Source: Actinomycetota bacterium
GTDB taxonomy: Bacteria > Actinomycetota > Actinomycetes > Mycobacteriales > JACQDL01
DNA: 64,000 nucleotides
Reading direction: 5' to 3'
Assembly: GCA_016201065.1 (NCBI GenBank)
Contig: JACQDL010000023.1
Location: 62,001-126,000 of the forward strand
The translations under genes were made by a program, and so were the position numbers. Position 1 is the stretch's first letter. Every line of letters begins with the position of its first letter. The notes beneath the pieces are model-generated. The model saw only the letters and a list, made by a program, of their open reading frames with translations. It made no database searches and had not been told where the DNA came from. Below, one piece after another: positions 56,712 through 64,000 of this stretch.

Positions 56712-58103
56712 GTGAAGGCTCTCCGGCATCCGACACGTCGCCTGGTCGACTCGGCGGAGACACGCGCAGAGGCGTACCTGCTGCTCGGTGGTGCCTTCGG
56801 GGTCCTGTGGTTCACGCTGATCGGCACCCTGTATCTCAGCGGACTCCTCACCAAGGTCCTGCTGGTCGGCCTCCCCGTCTTCGCCGGCGCCCACATGCTG
56901 CTGCGGCCGATCGGACGCTTCGAGAGATTCCTGGTGAAGTCACTGCTGGGCCAGGACGTGACGACTCCGGAACCCTTGCGGTACGAGCGCTCCGCGGGCT
57001 CCCGGATCTCGGGCCTGGTTGACGTCTCGCGGCGGGGCTACGCGGTCTTACAAGACGGACATAGCTGGCGAGTACTGGTGTGGACGCTGGGCCGGTTCGT
57101 CCTCGGGCCGCTCGGCCTTGTCGTTGTCGTCGTCTACGTCATCCTGCCGATGCTGCTGGTGGCCGCCCCGCTGGCGGTGGTGGTCGATGCCGTGAGCGAG
57201 GACGTGTCGATCGACTTCGCCGGGAAGAGCTGGCTGCTCCTCTGCCCCGTCGGCCTTGTCGTGCTCGTTCCGCTCCGGGCGGCGATCCGCGGTCTGACGA
57301 CCCTGCATCGACGGTTCGCCGGGTGGGCTCTGGGGCCCGGCCGTCGCGAGATCGCGGCGGCAGCGCTGGCACGCGCCGCCCAGGCCGAGGAACAGGTGCG
57401 CATCGATCAGGAACTGCACGACAGCATCGGCCACATGCTGTCGATGATCGTCGTGCAGGCCGGCGCCGGAGCCCACGTGTTCGACCAGGACCCGGACTTC
57501 GCCCGCCAGGCGCTGGGCACCATCGAACGCCGCGGACGGGCTGCGCTCGGCGAGCTCGACCGCATCATCTCGGGCATCCGGGACCACAACTCAGACAAGG
57601 CAGCTGGCGCGGCCGGCACAGGTGGGCACGCGCCTCTGCCGGGCGGAGGGGATCTGCCCACTCTCGTTGCCGGCGCCCGTGAGGCAGGCATGGACGTGAC
57701 CTCGCGAATCCGGATCGGTGAGCTCCCGCCCGCCCTGGGCCGCGGTGTCTACCGCATCGTGCAGGAGGCACTGACCAACGCCGCGAAGCACGCCCCAGGG
57801 CGTGCGGTGGCGGTGGATGTCGCCATGGGCGAGGAGGCCGTAGCCGTGTCGGTCGTGAACGAGTTCCACGGCAGCACCTGGCCGGGGTCGGCCACCCCCG
57901 GCCACGGCCTGGCCTTCATGCGTGACCGCGCGGCGCTGCTGGGCGGCGAGGTCAGTGTGGGCGAAACCAGATCCGGCGGGTTCGCGGTACGCGCCGTGCT
58001 GCCATTGACCACGATGCTTCCGAACGGTAGGAGCACCCGGTGTTCGTTTTCGCCACGGTGTGACTGCCTCGGGTGCACGATCCGTCGTAGCGTGCTCGGG
58101 TGA
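56712..58103 (+). CDS. Sensor histidine kinase with actinobacterial sensor domain
   Basis: GTG 56712 gives 463 residues. Residues 25-230 form an actinobacterial membrane sensor domain with two pairs of helices and the cytoplasmic segment RPIGRFERFLVKSLLGQDV. A HisKA_3 domain follows with phospho-acceptor H236 (DQELHDSIGHMLSM), then a GHKL ATPase (EALTNAAKHAPG; GHGLAFMRDRAALLGG). DesK-like in type. The C-terminus carries an odd Cys/Arg-rich tail. It overlaps the response regulator by 4 bases. Signal unknown; no clear ribosome-binding site. Confidence 0.85.
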   Translation: MKALRHPTRRLVDSAETRAEAYLLLGGAFGVLWFTLIGTLYLSGLLTKVLLVGLPVFAGAHMLLRPIGRFERFLVKSLLGQDVTTPEPLRYERSAGSRISGLVDVSRRGYAVLQDGHSWRVLVWTLGRFVLGPLGLVVVVVYVILPMLLVAAPLAVVVDAVSEDVSIDFAGKSWLLLCPVGLVVLVPLRAAIRGLTTLHRRFAGWALGPGRREIAAAALARAAQAEEQVRIDQELHDSIGHMLSMIVVQAGAGAHVFDQDPDFARQALGTIERRGRAALGELDRIISGIRDHNSDKAAGAAGTGGHAPLPGGGDLPTLVAGAREAGMDVTSRIRIGELPPALGRGVYRIVQEALTNAAKHAPGRAVAVDVAMGEEAVAVSVVNEFHGSTWPGSATPGHGLAFMRDRAALLGGEVSVGETRSGGFAVRAVLPLTTMLPNGRSTRCSFSPRCDCLGCTIRRSVLG

Positions 58104-58741
58104 GGATCGCGATCGTCGACGATGACCCCCTGGTGCGGATAGGCCTGCGCGCCATTCTCGCCTCCGAGGACGGCTGGGAGGTCGTGGCCGAAGCCGGCGA
58201 CGGCGAGGGCGCGGTTGAGCTGGCGAGCGGGACGGACCCGCCGGACCTGATCCTCATGGACATCCGGATGCCGGGTATGGACGGGCTCGAGGCGACCCGC
58301 CGCATCACCACGCGGAGCAACGCACCCCAGGTGCTGGTGCTCACCACCTTCGAGGTGGACGAGTACGTCTTCGAGGCCATGCGTGCTGGCGCGACCGGAT
58401 TCGTGCTGAAACGGATCCCACCCAAGGACCTGATCGAGGCGGTGCGCATCGCCGCCTCCGGGGAGTCGTTGCTGGTCCCGGCCTCCACGCGCAGGGTCAT
58501 CGAGCGGTTCGCGGCACGGTCGGGCGAACCGCTGCCCGAATTATCCGAACGTGAACAGGAGGTCCTGCGCCTTCTCGCCCGTGGGATGTCCAACGCCGAG
58601 ATCGCGCGGGATGCGTCGGTGTCCGTCGAAACCGTCAAGTCGCACGTGGCCTCGGTACTCCTGAAGCTCGACGTGCGCGACCGTACCCAGGCGGTGATCG
58701 TCGCCTACGAGACGGGGTTCGTGGCGCCCGGCTCGGCCTAG
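58100..58741 (+). CDS. LuxR-family response regulator (DesR-like)
   Basis: The 213-residue protein has a receiver domain with acidic D7-D9, phospho-acceptor D54 (LILMDIRMP), a switch threonine in LVLTTFEV and the lysine in VLKRIPP. A LuxR-type helix-turn-helix starts LSEREQEVLRLLARGMSNAE. GTG 58100 overlaps the kinase stop. It forms a pair with the preceding kinase; no target is evident. Confidence 0.93.
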   Translation: MRIAIVDDDPLVRIGLRAILASEDGWEVVAEAGDGEGAVELASGTDPPDLILMDIRMPGMDGLEATRRITTRSNAPQVLVLTTFEVDEYVFEAMRAGATGFVLKRIPPKDLIEAVRIAASGESLLVPASTRRVIERFAARSGEPLPELSEREQEVLRLLARGMSNAEIARDASVSVETVKSHVASVLLKLDVRDRTQAVIVAYETGFVAPGSA

Positions 58742-58965
58742 ACCGGCGCCCGGACGCGGTCGGATCTCCCTCGGCCAGCGGGCCGGCCGCAGGCTTGCGG
58801 GAGCCGGCGCACGGTGCCCATGTCGTGGCGGGCCAACGCCGCCCGCATCACCGGTTCCTCCACCCCGGCCGGAAGCGCAACCGTGACACGGTTCCCGACC
58901 GCGACTGAACGTGGTGGCAGAAGGCGCGCGTCCCGGCGGCGGTGCAGTGTCCCGGATTGGCCCAC
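58738..58965 (-). pseudogene. Possible remnant of an HTH/XRE-type regulator gene
   Basis: A 75-codon frame on the minus strand contains VMRAALARHDMGTVRRLPQACG, resembling the start of actinobacterial XRE/TPR regulators that read roughly MRxALAxHDMGxVFRLLQ just before their helix-turn-helix. Here the frame runs out before any HTH motif and no usable start is evident. It overlaps the RR stop by a few bases. It is either a degraded gene fragment or a chance resemblance. Confidence 0.3.
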
Positions 58966-58985
58966 GGCGACCAGGACAGACCGGA

Positions 58986-59777
58986 CTAGGTTGTCGTGGC
59001 CTTGGTCTTCTTCTCCACCCGGTGGCGCTTGTCCCGCGCGTAGATGATCCCCGGCTTGCCGTCGCCGGGGCTGCGCCGATCCAGTTCGAACAACGTCGTC
59101 GCGGCCATCAGGTCGCTGAGCTTGGCGTAACCCCAGTTGCGGGAGTCGAAGTCAGGCCGTTGCTTGGTGATGATCTGGCCGACCGAGGCGAGGGCGGCCC
59201 AGCCGTCGTCGTCGGAAGCGGCCTCGACCGCGTTGCGCAACCGGGTCACCAGCGCGGTGTCGCCCTTGAGCTGCGCGGCGGACGCCCGTGGGGTCGGTTC
59301 GAGCGGCACGTCGGCCGACGCCGCCCCGCTCTCGGCGAAGGTGAGGTTCTCGACGTAGATGAACTTGTCACACGCCGCGACGAACGGCTTTGGTGTCTTG
59401 CGCTCGCCGAACCCGTAGACGGTCAGGCCGGACTCGCGGATGCGGGCAGCCAACCGGGTGAAGTCGCTGTCGCTGGAGACGATGCAGAACCCGTCGAACC
59501 TGCCGGAGAAGAGCAGGTCCATGGCGTCGATGACCATCGCCGCGTCGGTGGCGTTCTTGCCGGTGGTGTACGCGAACTGCTGGATCGGTTGGATCGACTG
59601 GGTGAGCAGCTGGTCCTTCCAGCCCTTCAGGCTGGTGCCGGTCCAGTCGCCGTAGGCGCGTTTGACGTGCGCCGTGCCGTACTTGGCGACCTCAGCCAGC
59701 AAACCCTCGGTGATCGATGGCTGCGCGTTGTCGGCGTCGATGAGCACCGCCAGCTTGGCGGTGTTCTCGCTGACCAT
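58986..59777 (-). CDS. NYN-domain protein with LOTUS/OST-HTH-like C-terminus
   Basis: The 263-residue protein begins with a LabA-type NYN (PIN-like nuclease) domain: VLIDADNA with D14 and D16, DAAMVIDAMDLL, SSDSDFTRLAARIRESG. After a linker (about residue 165), residues 180-245 look like an OST-HTH/LOTUS RNA-binding domain (LASVGQIITKQRPDFDSRNW, GYAKLSDLM). ATG 59777 is preceded by GGAGG. NYN-LOTUS proteins are thought to act in RNA metabolism; target unknown. Transcribed alone, convergent with the preceding response regulator. Confidence 0.85.
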   Translation of the reverse strand: MVSENTAKLAVLIDADNAQPSITEGLLAEVAKYGTAHVKRAYGDWTGTSLKGWKDQLLTQSIQPIQQFAYTTGKNATDAAMVIDAMDLLFSGRFDGFCIVSSDSDFTRLAARIRESGLTVYGFGERKTPKPFVAACDKFIYVENLTFAESGAASADVPLEPTPRASAAQLKGDTALVTRLRNAVEAASDDDGWAALASVGQIITKQRPDFDSRNWGYAKLSDLMAATTLFELDRRSPGDGKPGIIYARDKRHRVEKKTKATTT

Positions 59778-60072
59778 GAGGCCTCCGCTCCTGTACCCGT
59801 CGTACCCGGACGTTTCAAGATCGTATAGCTGATGACGGTCTTCGGGCACGCCCGATCCGGGTCGCCGGTCACGATCGTGCGGGCCTCACCGGTGCAGCTC
59901 CCGATGTCGAGTCCGCTGCCCGCAACACCCAGATCCAGCCGCTCGGGGCCATCCAGCTCTGGCAAGGCAGGTCTTTCGGCCCAGTCGACGAGAGCCAGAC
60001 GCCGTAGGCTCGCAACCCACCTGTCCTCACCGCATCGTCCCGCCACCAGGTCTTCGCACGGAGGCTGAAGCT

Positions 60073-62472
60073 GTGACCAACTCGTCGAAGGACCCATCGG
60101 GCGGCGGGCCGGACGGCGCCGCGACTCCCATTGCGACCGGGAGTCGTTCGGGACGCCGTCCGCTCCAGATCGGGAAGGGTTGGGTGCAGGCCGCCGGGTT
60201 GGTGTTCCTCACGGGTTTCTTCGTCGTCGTGCTGATGGGCTACCTGACCTACCAGTCCAGCCCGCCGATCCCGCAGCGCGTGGTCTCCACCTCCGGCCAG
60301 CCCGTCTTCACCGGGCAGGACGTCCGCGCCGGGCAGGACGTCTTCCTCCGCAACGGCCTCATGGAGTACGGCTCGATCTTCGGTCACGGCGCCTACCTCG
60401 GGCCGGACTTCACCGCCGACTACCTGCACCGTTCGGCGGACCTGGTGAGGGCCGGCTACGGCGCCGCCGGATCGGACACCGCGGCGCAGCGGACCCGCAC
60501 CGACTTCAAGACCAACCGCTACGACCCGACCACCGGTGTCCTGACGTTCTCCGACGCGCAGACCGCGGCGTTTGCCACGCTGACCGCCCACTACGCGGAG
60601 TTCTTCGCCTCCCCGGCGGGGAAGACCGGCTTGCGGCCCGCGGCAATCACCGACCCGACCCAGATCCGGCAGCTGACCAGCTACTTCGCGTGGAGCGCCT
60701 GGGCCTCGGCAGCGGACCGGCCGGGCAGCGACTACAGCTACACCAACAACTGGCCGTCGGAGCCCCTGGTCGGCAACGCGCCGTCCGCCCACGTCGTGCT
60801 GTGGAGCGTGCTGAGCCTGATCGCGCTGCTCGGCGGGACCGGTGCGCTGTTCGCGGCCTTCGGGCGGTGGGACTGGCTCGGCTGGCACGGTCGGGACCAG
60901 CACGAGTTGCGTTTCCGCGAGCCGCAGCGGGTGCGACTGACCGCCAGCCAACGCGCCACGGCCTGGTTCTTCCTGACCATGACCGTACTGTTCCTCATCC
61001 AGACCCTGGTCGGGGCGGCCAGCGAGCACTACCGTGCCGACCTGGGCAGCTTCTTCGGCCTCCCGCTGGATCACTGGCTGCCCTACAACCTGGTGCGGAC
61101 CTGGCACGTCCAGCTGTCGCTGTTCTGGGTGTCCACCAGCTTCCTCGCTGCCGGGGTCTTCCTGGTGCCGATGATCACCGGACGGCGGGACGTGAAGGGG
61201 CAGCACCTGCTGACCTACACGCTGCTCGGCGCCTTGGCCCTCGTCGTGGTCGGGTCGCTGCTGGGTGAGCTGGCCGGCATGCGCGGCGCGTTCGGCCGGG
61301 CGTGGAGCTGGCTGGGCATGCAGGGTTTCGAGTACCTCGACCTCGGCAAGCTGTGGCAGCTCCTGCTCACCGTTGGGATGATCTTCTGGGTCGTGATCCT
61401 CTGGCGCGGGCTGCGCAAGCGCCTGCGCGCCGAGAGCCGCGCGAACCTGCCATGGCTGTTCTTCTTCGCCGCGCTCGCGCTGCCGGTGGTCTACGCCACC
61501 GGCCTGCTGGCCCGGCACGACTCCGGCTACACCGTCACCGACTTCTGGCGGTTCATGGTCGTCCACCTGTGGGTGGAGGACTTCCTCGAACTGTTCACCA
61601 CCGTGATGGTGGCCTACATCTTCGTCCTGCTCGGCGTCGTCCGGGAAAAGGTCGCACTGCGGGTGATCTTCCTCGACATCGTCCTCTACAGCGCTGGTGG
61701 CGTGATCGGCACTGCGCACCACTGGTACTTCAACGGCGAGCCGGCGGCGGTGCTCGGTCTTGGTGCGTTCTTCTCGGCGTTCGAGGTCATCCCGCTGACG
61801 TTCCTCACCGTGGAGGCGTGGAGCTTCATCCGCCTCGGCGCCCGGCAGGAGGCGCGCAGTGCCAGCGACTTCCCGCATCGGTGGGCGGTGATGTTCCTGG
61901 TCGCCGTCGGCTTCTGGAACTTCGTGGGCGCCGGCATCTTCGGCTTCCTCATCAACCTGCCCATCGTCTCCTACTACGAGATCGGCACGGCGCTCACGGC
62001 CAACCATGCGCACGCCGCGATGATGGGTGTCTACGGCATGCTCGCGGTCGGCTTCGCCGTTTTCGCGCTGCGCTATCTCGTGCCGAAGGACAGTTGGTCG
62101 GACCGGTTGGCGTCGATCAGCTTCTGGTCCCTCAACGTCGGGTTGGCGTGGATGGTGTTCGTCACCCTGCTGCCGCTGGGCATCCTGCAGCTCTACCACG
62201 CCGTCGACGTCGGCTACTACGACGCCCGCACCCTCGCCTACGTCGGGAACCGGACCAACACGCTGCTCGAATGGCTGCGGCTGCCTGGCGATGTCCTCTT
62301 CATTGTCGGTGGGGTCGGGCCGCTGCTGTGGCTGGCGGTGCGGGGCGCGCTGCACCGGGGACGGCACCACGATCTTCCCGACCAGGATGATCAGCACCTG
62401 TTCACCGAGGTCCAGCACCTGGAGCCGGCCGAGGCGAGTGCCGCCGGGAGCATCACCGGAGCCGCCACGTGA
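60073..62472 (+). CDS. norZ: Quinol-dependent nitric oxide reductase (qNOR)
   Basis: This 799-residue membrane enzyme reduces NO to N2O using quinol. It has a long N-terminal extracytoplasmic region fused to a 12-helix NorB-type core, the hallmark of qNOR. Visible active-site residues: low-spin heme ligand candidate H345, non-heme iron ligands H498 with E502 (HLWVED), H549-H550 (TAHHWYF), and the heme b3 region H645/H647 (NHAHAAMM). GTG 60073 has GGAGG nine bases upstream. The preceding 295 bases hold no recognised operator. It allows menaquinol from complex I to remove NO, as detoxification or respiration. Confidence 0.93.
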   Translation: MTNSSKDPSGGGPDGAATPIATGSRSGRRPLQIGKGWVQAAGLVFLTGFFVVVLMGYLTYQSSPPIPQRVVSTSGQPVFTGQDVRAGQDVFLRNGLMEYGSIFGHGAYLGPDFTADYLHRSADLVRAGYGAAGSDTAAQRTRTDFKTNRYDPTTGVLTFSDAQTAAFATLTAHYAEFFASPAGKTGLRPAAITDPTQIRQLTSYFAWSAWASAADRPGSDYSYTNNWPSEPLVGNAPSAHVVLWSVLSLIALLGGTGALFAAFGRWDWLGWHGRDQHELRFREPQRVRLTASQRATAWFFLTMTVLFLIQTLVGAASEHYRADLGSFFGLPLDHWLPYNLVRTWHVQLSLFWVSTSFLAAGVFLVPMITGRRDVKGQHLLTYTLLGALALVVVGSLLGELAGMRGAFGRAWSWLGMQGFEYLDLGKLWQLLLTVGMIFWVVILWRGLRKRLRAESRANLPWLFFFAALALPVVYATGLLARHDSGYTVTDFWRFMVVHLWVEDFLELFTTVMVAYIFVLLGVVREKVALRVIFLDIVLYSAGGVIGTAHHWYFNGEPAAVLGLGAFFSAFEVIPLTFLTVEAWSFIRLGARQEARSASDFPHRWAVMFLVAVGFWNFVGAGIFGFLINLPIVSYYEIGTALTANHAHAAMMGVYGMLAVGFAVFALRYLVPKDSWSDRLASISFWSLNVGLAWMVFVTLLPLGILQLYHAVDVGYYDARTLAYVGNRTNTLLEWLRLPGDVLFIVGGVGPLLWLAVRGALHRGRHHDLPDQDDQHLFTEVQHLEPAEASAAGSITGAAT

Positions 62473-62488
62473 TCGGTCGGGTGGTCCG

Positions 62489-62926
62489 GTGACCTTCGAG
62501 GCCGCCTTCATGATCGGCTACGCGAACGTCCTGCTGCTCATCGCGCTCGGGCTGCACCGGCTCGGCCGGGTGAACACCTCGCCCTGGTCGAGCCGGGCGC
62601 TCGCCGGCCACCAACGCCGGCACTCCGATGACGCCCCGCATGACGGGTCCCCTCCTGGTGACATGGGTCCTGACCATGACCTGCCGGCGTGGCCGCACGG
62701 CGAACCACGCAGGCTCCACACCGGGATCGCCATGATCGCCGCCACCGCCGCCATGGTCTTGGTGGTGGCCGCCATGGTCCGGCACCACGCCACCGCGGAG
62801 GTCCTGCTACTCACCGCCACCGGAGTCGCCGCCGGGGCACTGGTCGCTCGCCTCGGAAATGCCCTGCGAACCGCCGAAAGCCTCGCCATACACGCCCGGC
62901 AACGGGTCCGGCGGCAGCGTCACTGA
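62489..62926 (+). CDS. Small membrane protein downstream of qNOR
   Basis: From GTG 62489 the product has 145 residues. A first helix lies at residues 5-21 (AAFMIGYANVLLLIALGLHR), then a His/Asp/Pro-rich loop (HQRRHSDDAPHDG, DHDLPAWPHGE), and two more helices (GIAMIAATAAMVLVVAAMVRH and LLLTATGVAAGALVARLG). It starts 16 bases after the qNOR stop and is probably cotranscribed. The His-rich loop could bind metal. No family recognised. Start codon and ribosome-binding site are weak. Confidence 0.6.
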   Translation: MTFEAAFMIGYANVLLLIALGLHRLGRVNTSPWSSRALAGHQRRHSDDAPHDGSPPGDMGPDHDLPAWPHGEPRRLHTGIAMIAATAAMVLVVAAMVRHHATAEVLLLTATGVAAGALVARLGNALRTAESLAIHARQRVRRQRH

Positions 62927-62995
62927 CCGCCTCGTCTACCGGGCGCCGCGTGTAGTAGCGTTCCCTCGACGCGACGACCGAAGGAGGTGGGACCC

Positions 62996-63052
62996 ATTAC
63001 CGCTGTATCAGGTTGGGCGCTCCACTCCCCCACGGTCGCACGGTTCATCTGA
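62996..63052 (+). other. Candidate short leader ORF with strong ribosome-binding site
   Basis: AAGGAGGTGG (62981-62990) is an almost perfect anti-16S complement. At the normal distance (6-7 bases) lies ATT 62996 followed by 17 sense codons (TAVSGWALHSPTVARFI) and TGA at 63050. An in-frame GTG at 62987 overlaps the ribosome-binding site. It precedes the hydrolase gene by 51 bases. Either a non-standard start, an ATG lost by mutation, or a nonfunctional relic; not a confirmed gene. Confidence 0.35.
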
Positions 63053-63103
63053 CATAAGTGGCCGCCGGGGCGCCCGTAACGCATCCCGAAAGGCAACAAA
63101 CCT

Positions 63104-63895
63104 ATGCATTTCACCTCAGAAGCGACCTCGGACGGCGTCCTGGAGCGTCTGTTCACCGTCGACGACATTCCCGGCGTGCTCTGGTCACCCGCTGGTGCCA
63201 TCGGCGCTCGCCCGTTGTTGTTGGTGGGCCACGGCGGTGGCCGGCACAAGACAGCACCAGGTATGGCGCTCCGCGCACACCGCTACGTGACGGCCCTTGG
63301 CTTCGCGGTGGCGGCCATCGACGCTCCCGGGCACGGCGACCGGCCGAAAACCGAGCAGGACGACCAGCGGGTGGCAGGAATCCGGGAGCGGGTCGCGGCA
63401 GGCGAGCCGCTCGGCCCACACATAGCCCACTACAACGCCGAACTCTCGGTGCGGGCCGTTCCAGAATGGCGGATCGTCCTCGACGCCCTCCAGGAACTCG
63501 ACTGCGTCGGTCCGGACGGACCGATCGGGTACGTGGGCGTGTCGATGGGCGGCGGAATCGGGGTGCGGTTCGTGGCGGCCGAACCGAGGATCACCGCTGC
63601 GGTCCTCGGCCTGGTGGGCCTCGCGGGCCCGACCGATCTGGCCGAGGTGGCCGCACGGATCACGGTCCCGGTCGAGTTTCTGATGCAGTGGGACGACGAG
63701 ATGGTGCCCCGCGATTCGAGCCTCGGGCTGTTCGACGCTTTCGGTTCCACCGAGAAGACCCTGCACGCCAATCCGGGAGGCCACGGCGAGATGCCGGTGT
63801 TCGAGAGGGACAGTTCGGAACGCTTCTTCACCCGCCATCTCCTGGGCGGAGCCGCCCCGGCGACGGCCGATGATCCGGCCGTCGCCGGCGGGTGA
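63104..63895 (+). CDS. Alpha/beta hydrolase (dienelactone hydrolase-like)
   Basis: The 263-residue protein has an alpha/beta-hydrolase fold with oxyanion segment GHGGGRHK (45-52), nucleophile elbow GVSMGGG (serine near residue 148), a candidate acid in QWDDEMV and catalytic histidine in NPGGHGEMPVF. ATG 63104 has GAAAGG ten bases upstream. Substrate unknown; carboxylesterase or dienelactone hydrolase activity is plausible. The remaining 105 bases of the window after it show no recognisable feature. Confidence 0.82.
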   Translation: MHFTSEATSDGVLERLFTVDDIPGVLWSPAGAIGARPLLLVGHGGGRHKTAPGMALRAHRYVTALGFAVAAIDAPGHGDRPKTEQDDQRVAGIRERVAAGEPLGPHIAHYNAELSVRAVPEWRIVLDALQELDCVGPDGPIGYVGVSMGGGIGVRFVAAEPRITAAVLGLVGLAGPTDLAEVAARITVPVEFLMQWDDEMVPRDSSLGLFDAFGSTEKTLHANPGGHGEMPVFERDSSERFFTRHLLGGAAPATADDPAVAGG

Positions 63896-64000
63896 GACAC
63901 CTGGCGCTCCCTCCGGCGGGTCTCGCGGTGAACCTCAGGTAGGACGGTTCGTCGTTCGGTGAGCTGGCGTCGGCGCCGTACCGCCCGTGGCGCGACTGGG

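Noticed and set aside
59778-60072. FNR/NNR/NsrR-like operator in front of the NO reductase
   Set aside because: No TTGAT-n4-ATCAA type palindrome or NsrR-like inverted repeat was found; an AT-containing patch near 59820-59832 does not pair well with any -35.

Overview
The window comes from a high-GC Gram-positive actinobacterium. The evidence is the very high GC content, frequent GTG and TTG starts, four-base GTGA/ATGA stop-start overlaps, actinobacterial-type RpoB and RpoC, a mycothiol-dependent isomerase-like protein, and futalosine-pathway genes for menaquinone. Protein style suggests a filamentous or soil lineage (Micromonosporaceae, Frankiales or Acidothermus-like), but the genus cannot be fixed from the sequence. 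No tRNA, rRNA, insertion sequence, phage gene or CRISPR array was seen.

Region 1 (1-17.8 kb, all minus strand) is the ribosome and RNA polymerase block. In transcription order it is rplJ-rplL, rpoB-rpoC, rpsL-rpsG-fusA-tuf, then the S10 operon rpsJ-rplC-rplD-rplW-rplB-rpsS-rplV-rpsC, which runs off the left edge. Hairpins sit after rplL, rpoB, rpoC and tuf. A good promoter precedes rpoB, and an L10-leader-like region precedes rplJ.

Region 2 (17.8-44.7 kb) is complex I and its quinone. A complete 14-gene nuoA-N operon is followed by a polyprenyl diphosphate synthase and a HIT protein. Upstream lie a menaquinone side-chain reductase (menJ-like), the methyltransferase menG, and a cluster mqnA-mqnC-aminofutalosine deaminase. 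Interspersed are a metallo-beta-lactamase-fold hydrolase, a secreted protein made of two tandem copies of one domain, and small membrane proteins.

Region 3 (44.9-55.8 kb, plus strand) is the most unusual part. It is a compact operon-like run of a TPR protein, a membrane-anchored NHL beta-propeller, a secreted hexaheme cytochrome c, a second TPR protein, the system II cytochrome c assembly factors ResB and CcsA, a TlpA/ResA-like thioredoxin, a membrane-anchored decaheme NapC/NirT-like cytochrome, and a GAF-type sensor kinase with its LuxR-type response regulator. It looks like a self-contained respiratory module that makes its own multiheme electron conduit. No catalytic terminal reductase is recognisable in it.

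Region 4 (56-64 kb) holds a low-GC small membrane protein, a second two-component system, an NYN/LOTUS-like protein, a quinol-dependent nitric oxide reductase with a small membrane partner, a possible leader ORF and an alpha/beta hydrolase. Together regions 2-4 describe menaquinone synthesis, its reduction by complex I, and candidate anaerobic or NO-consuming exits for menaquinol electrons.
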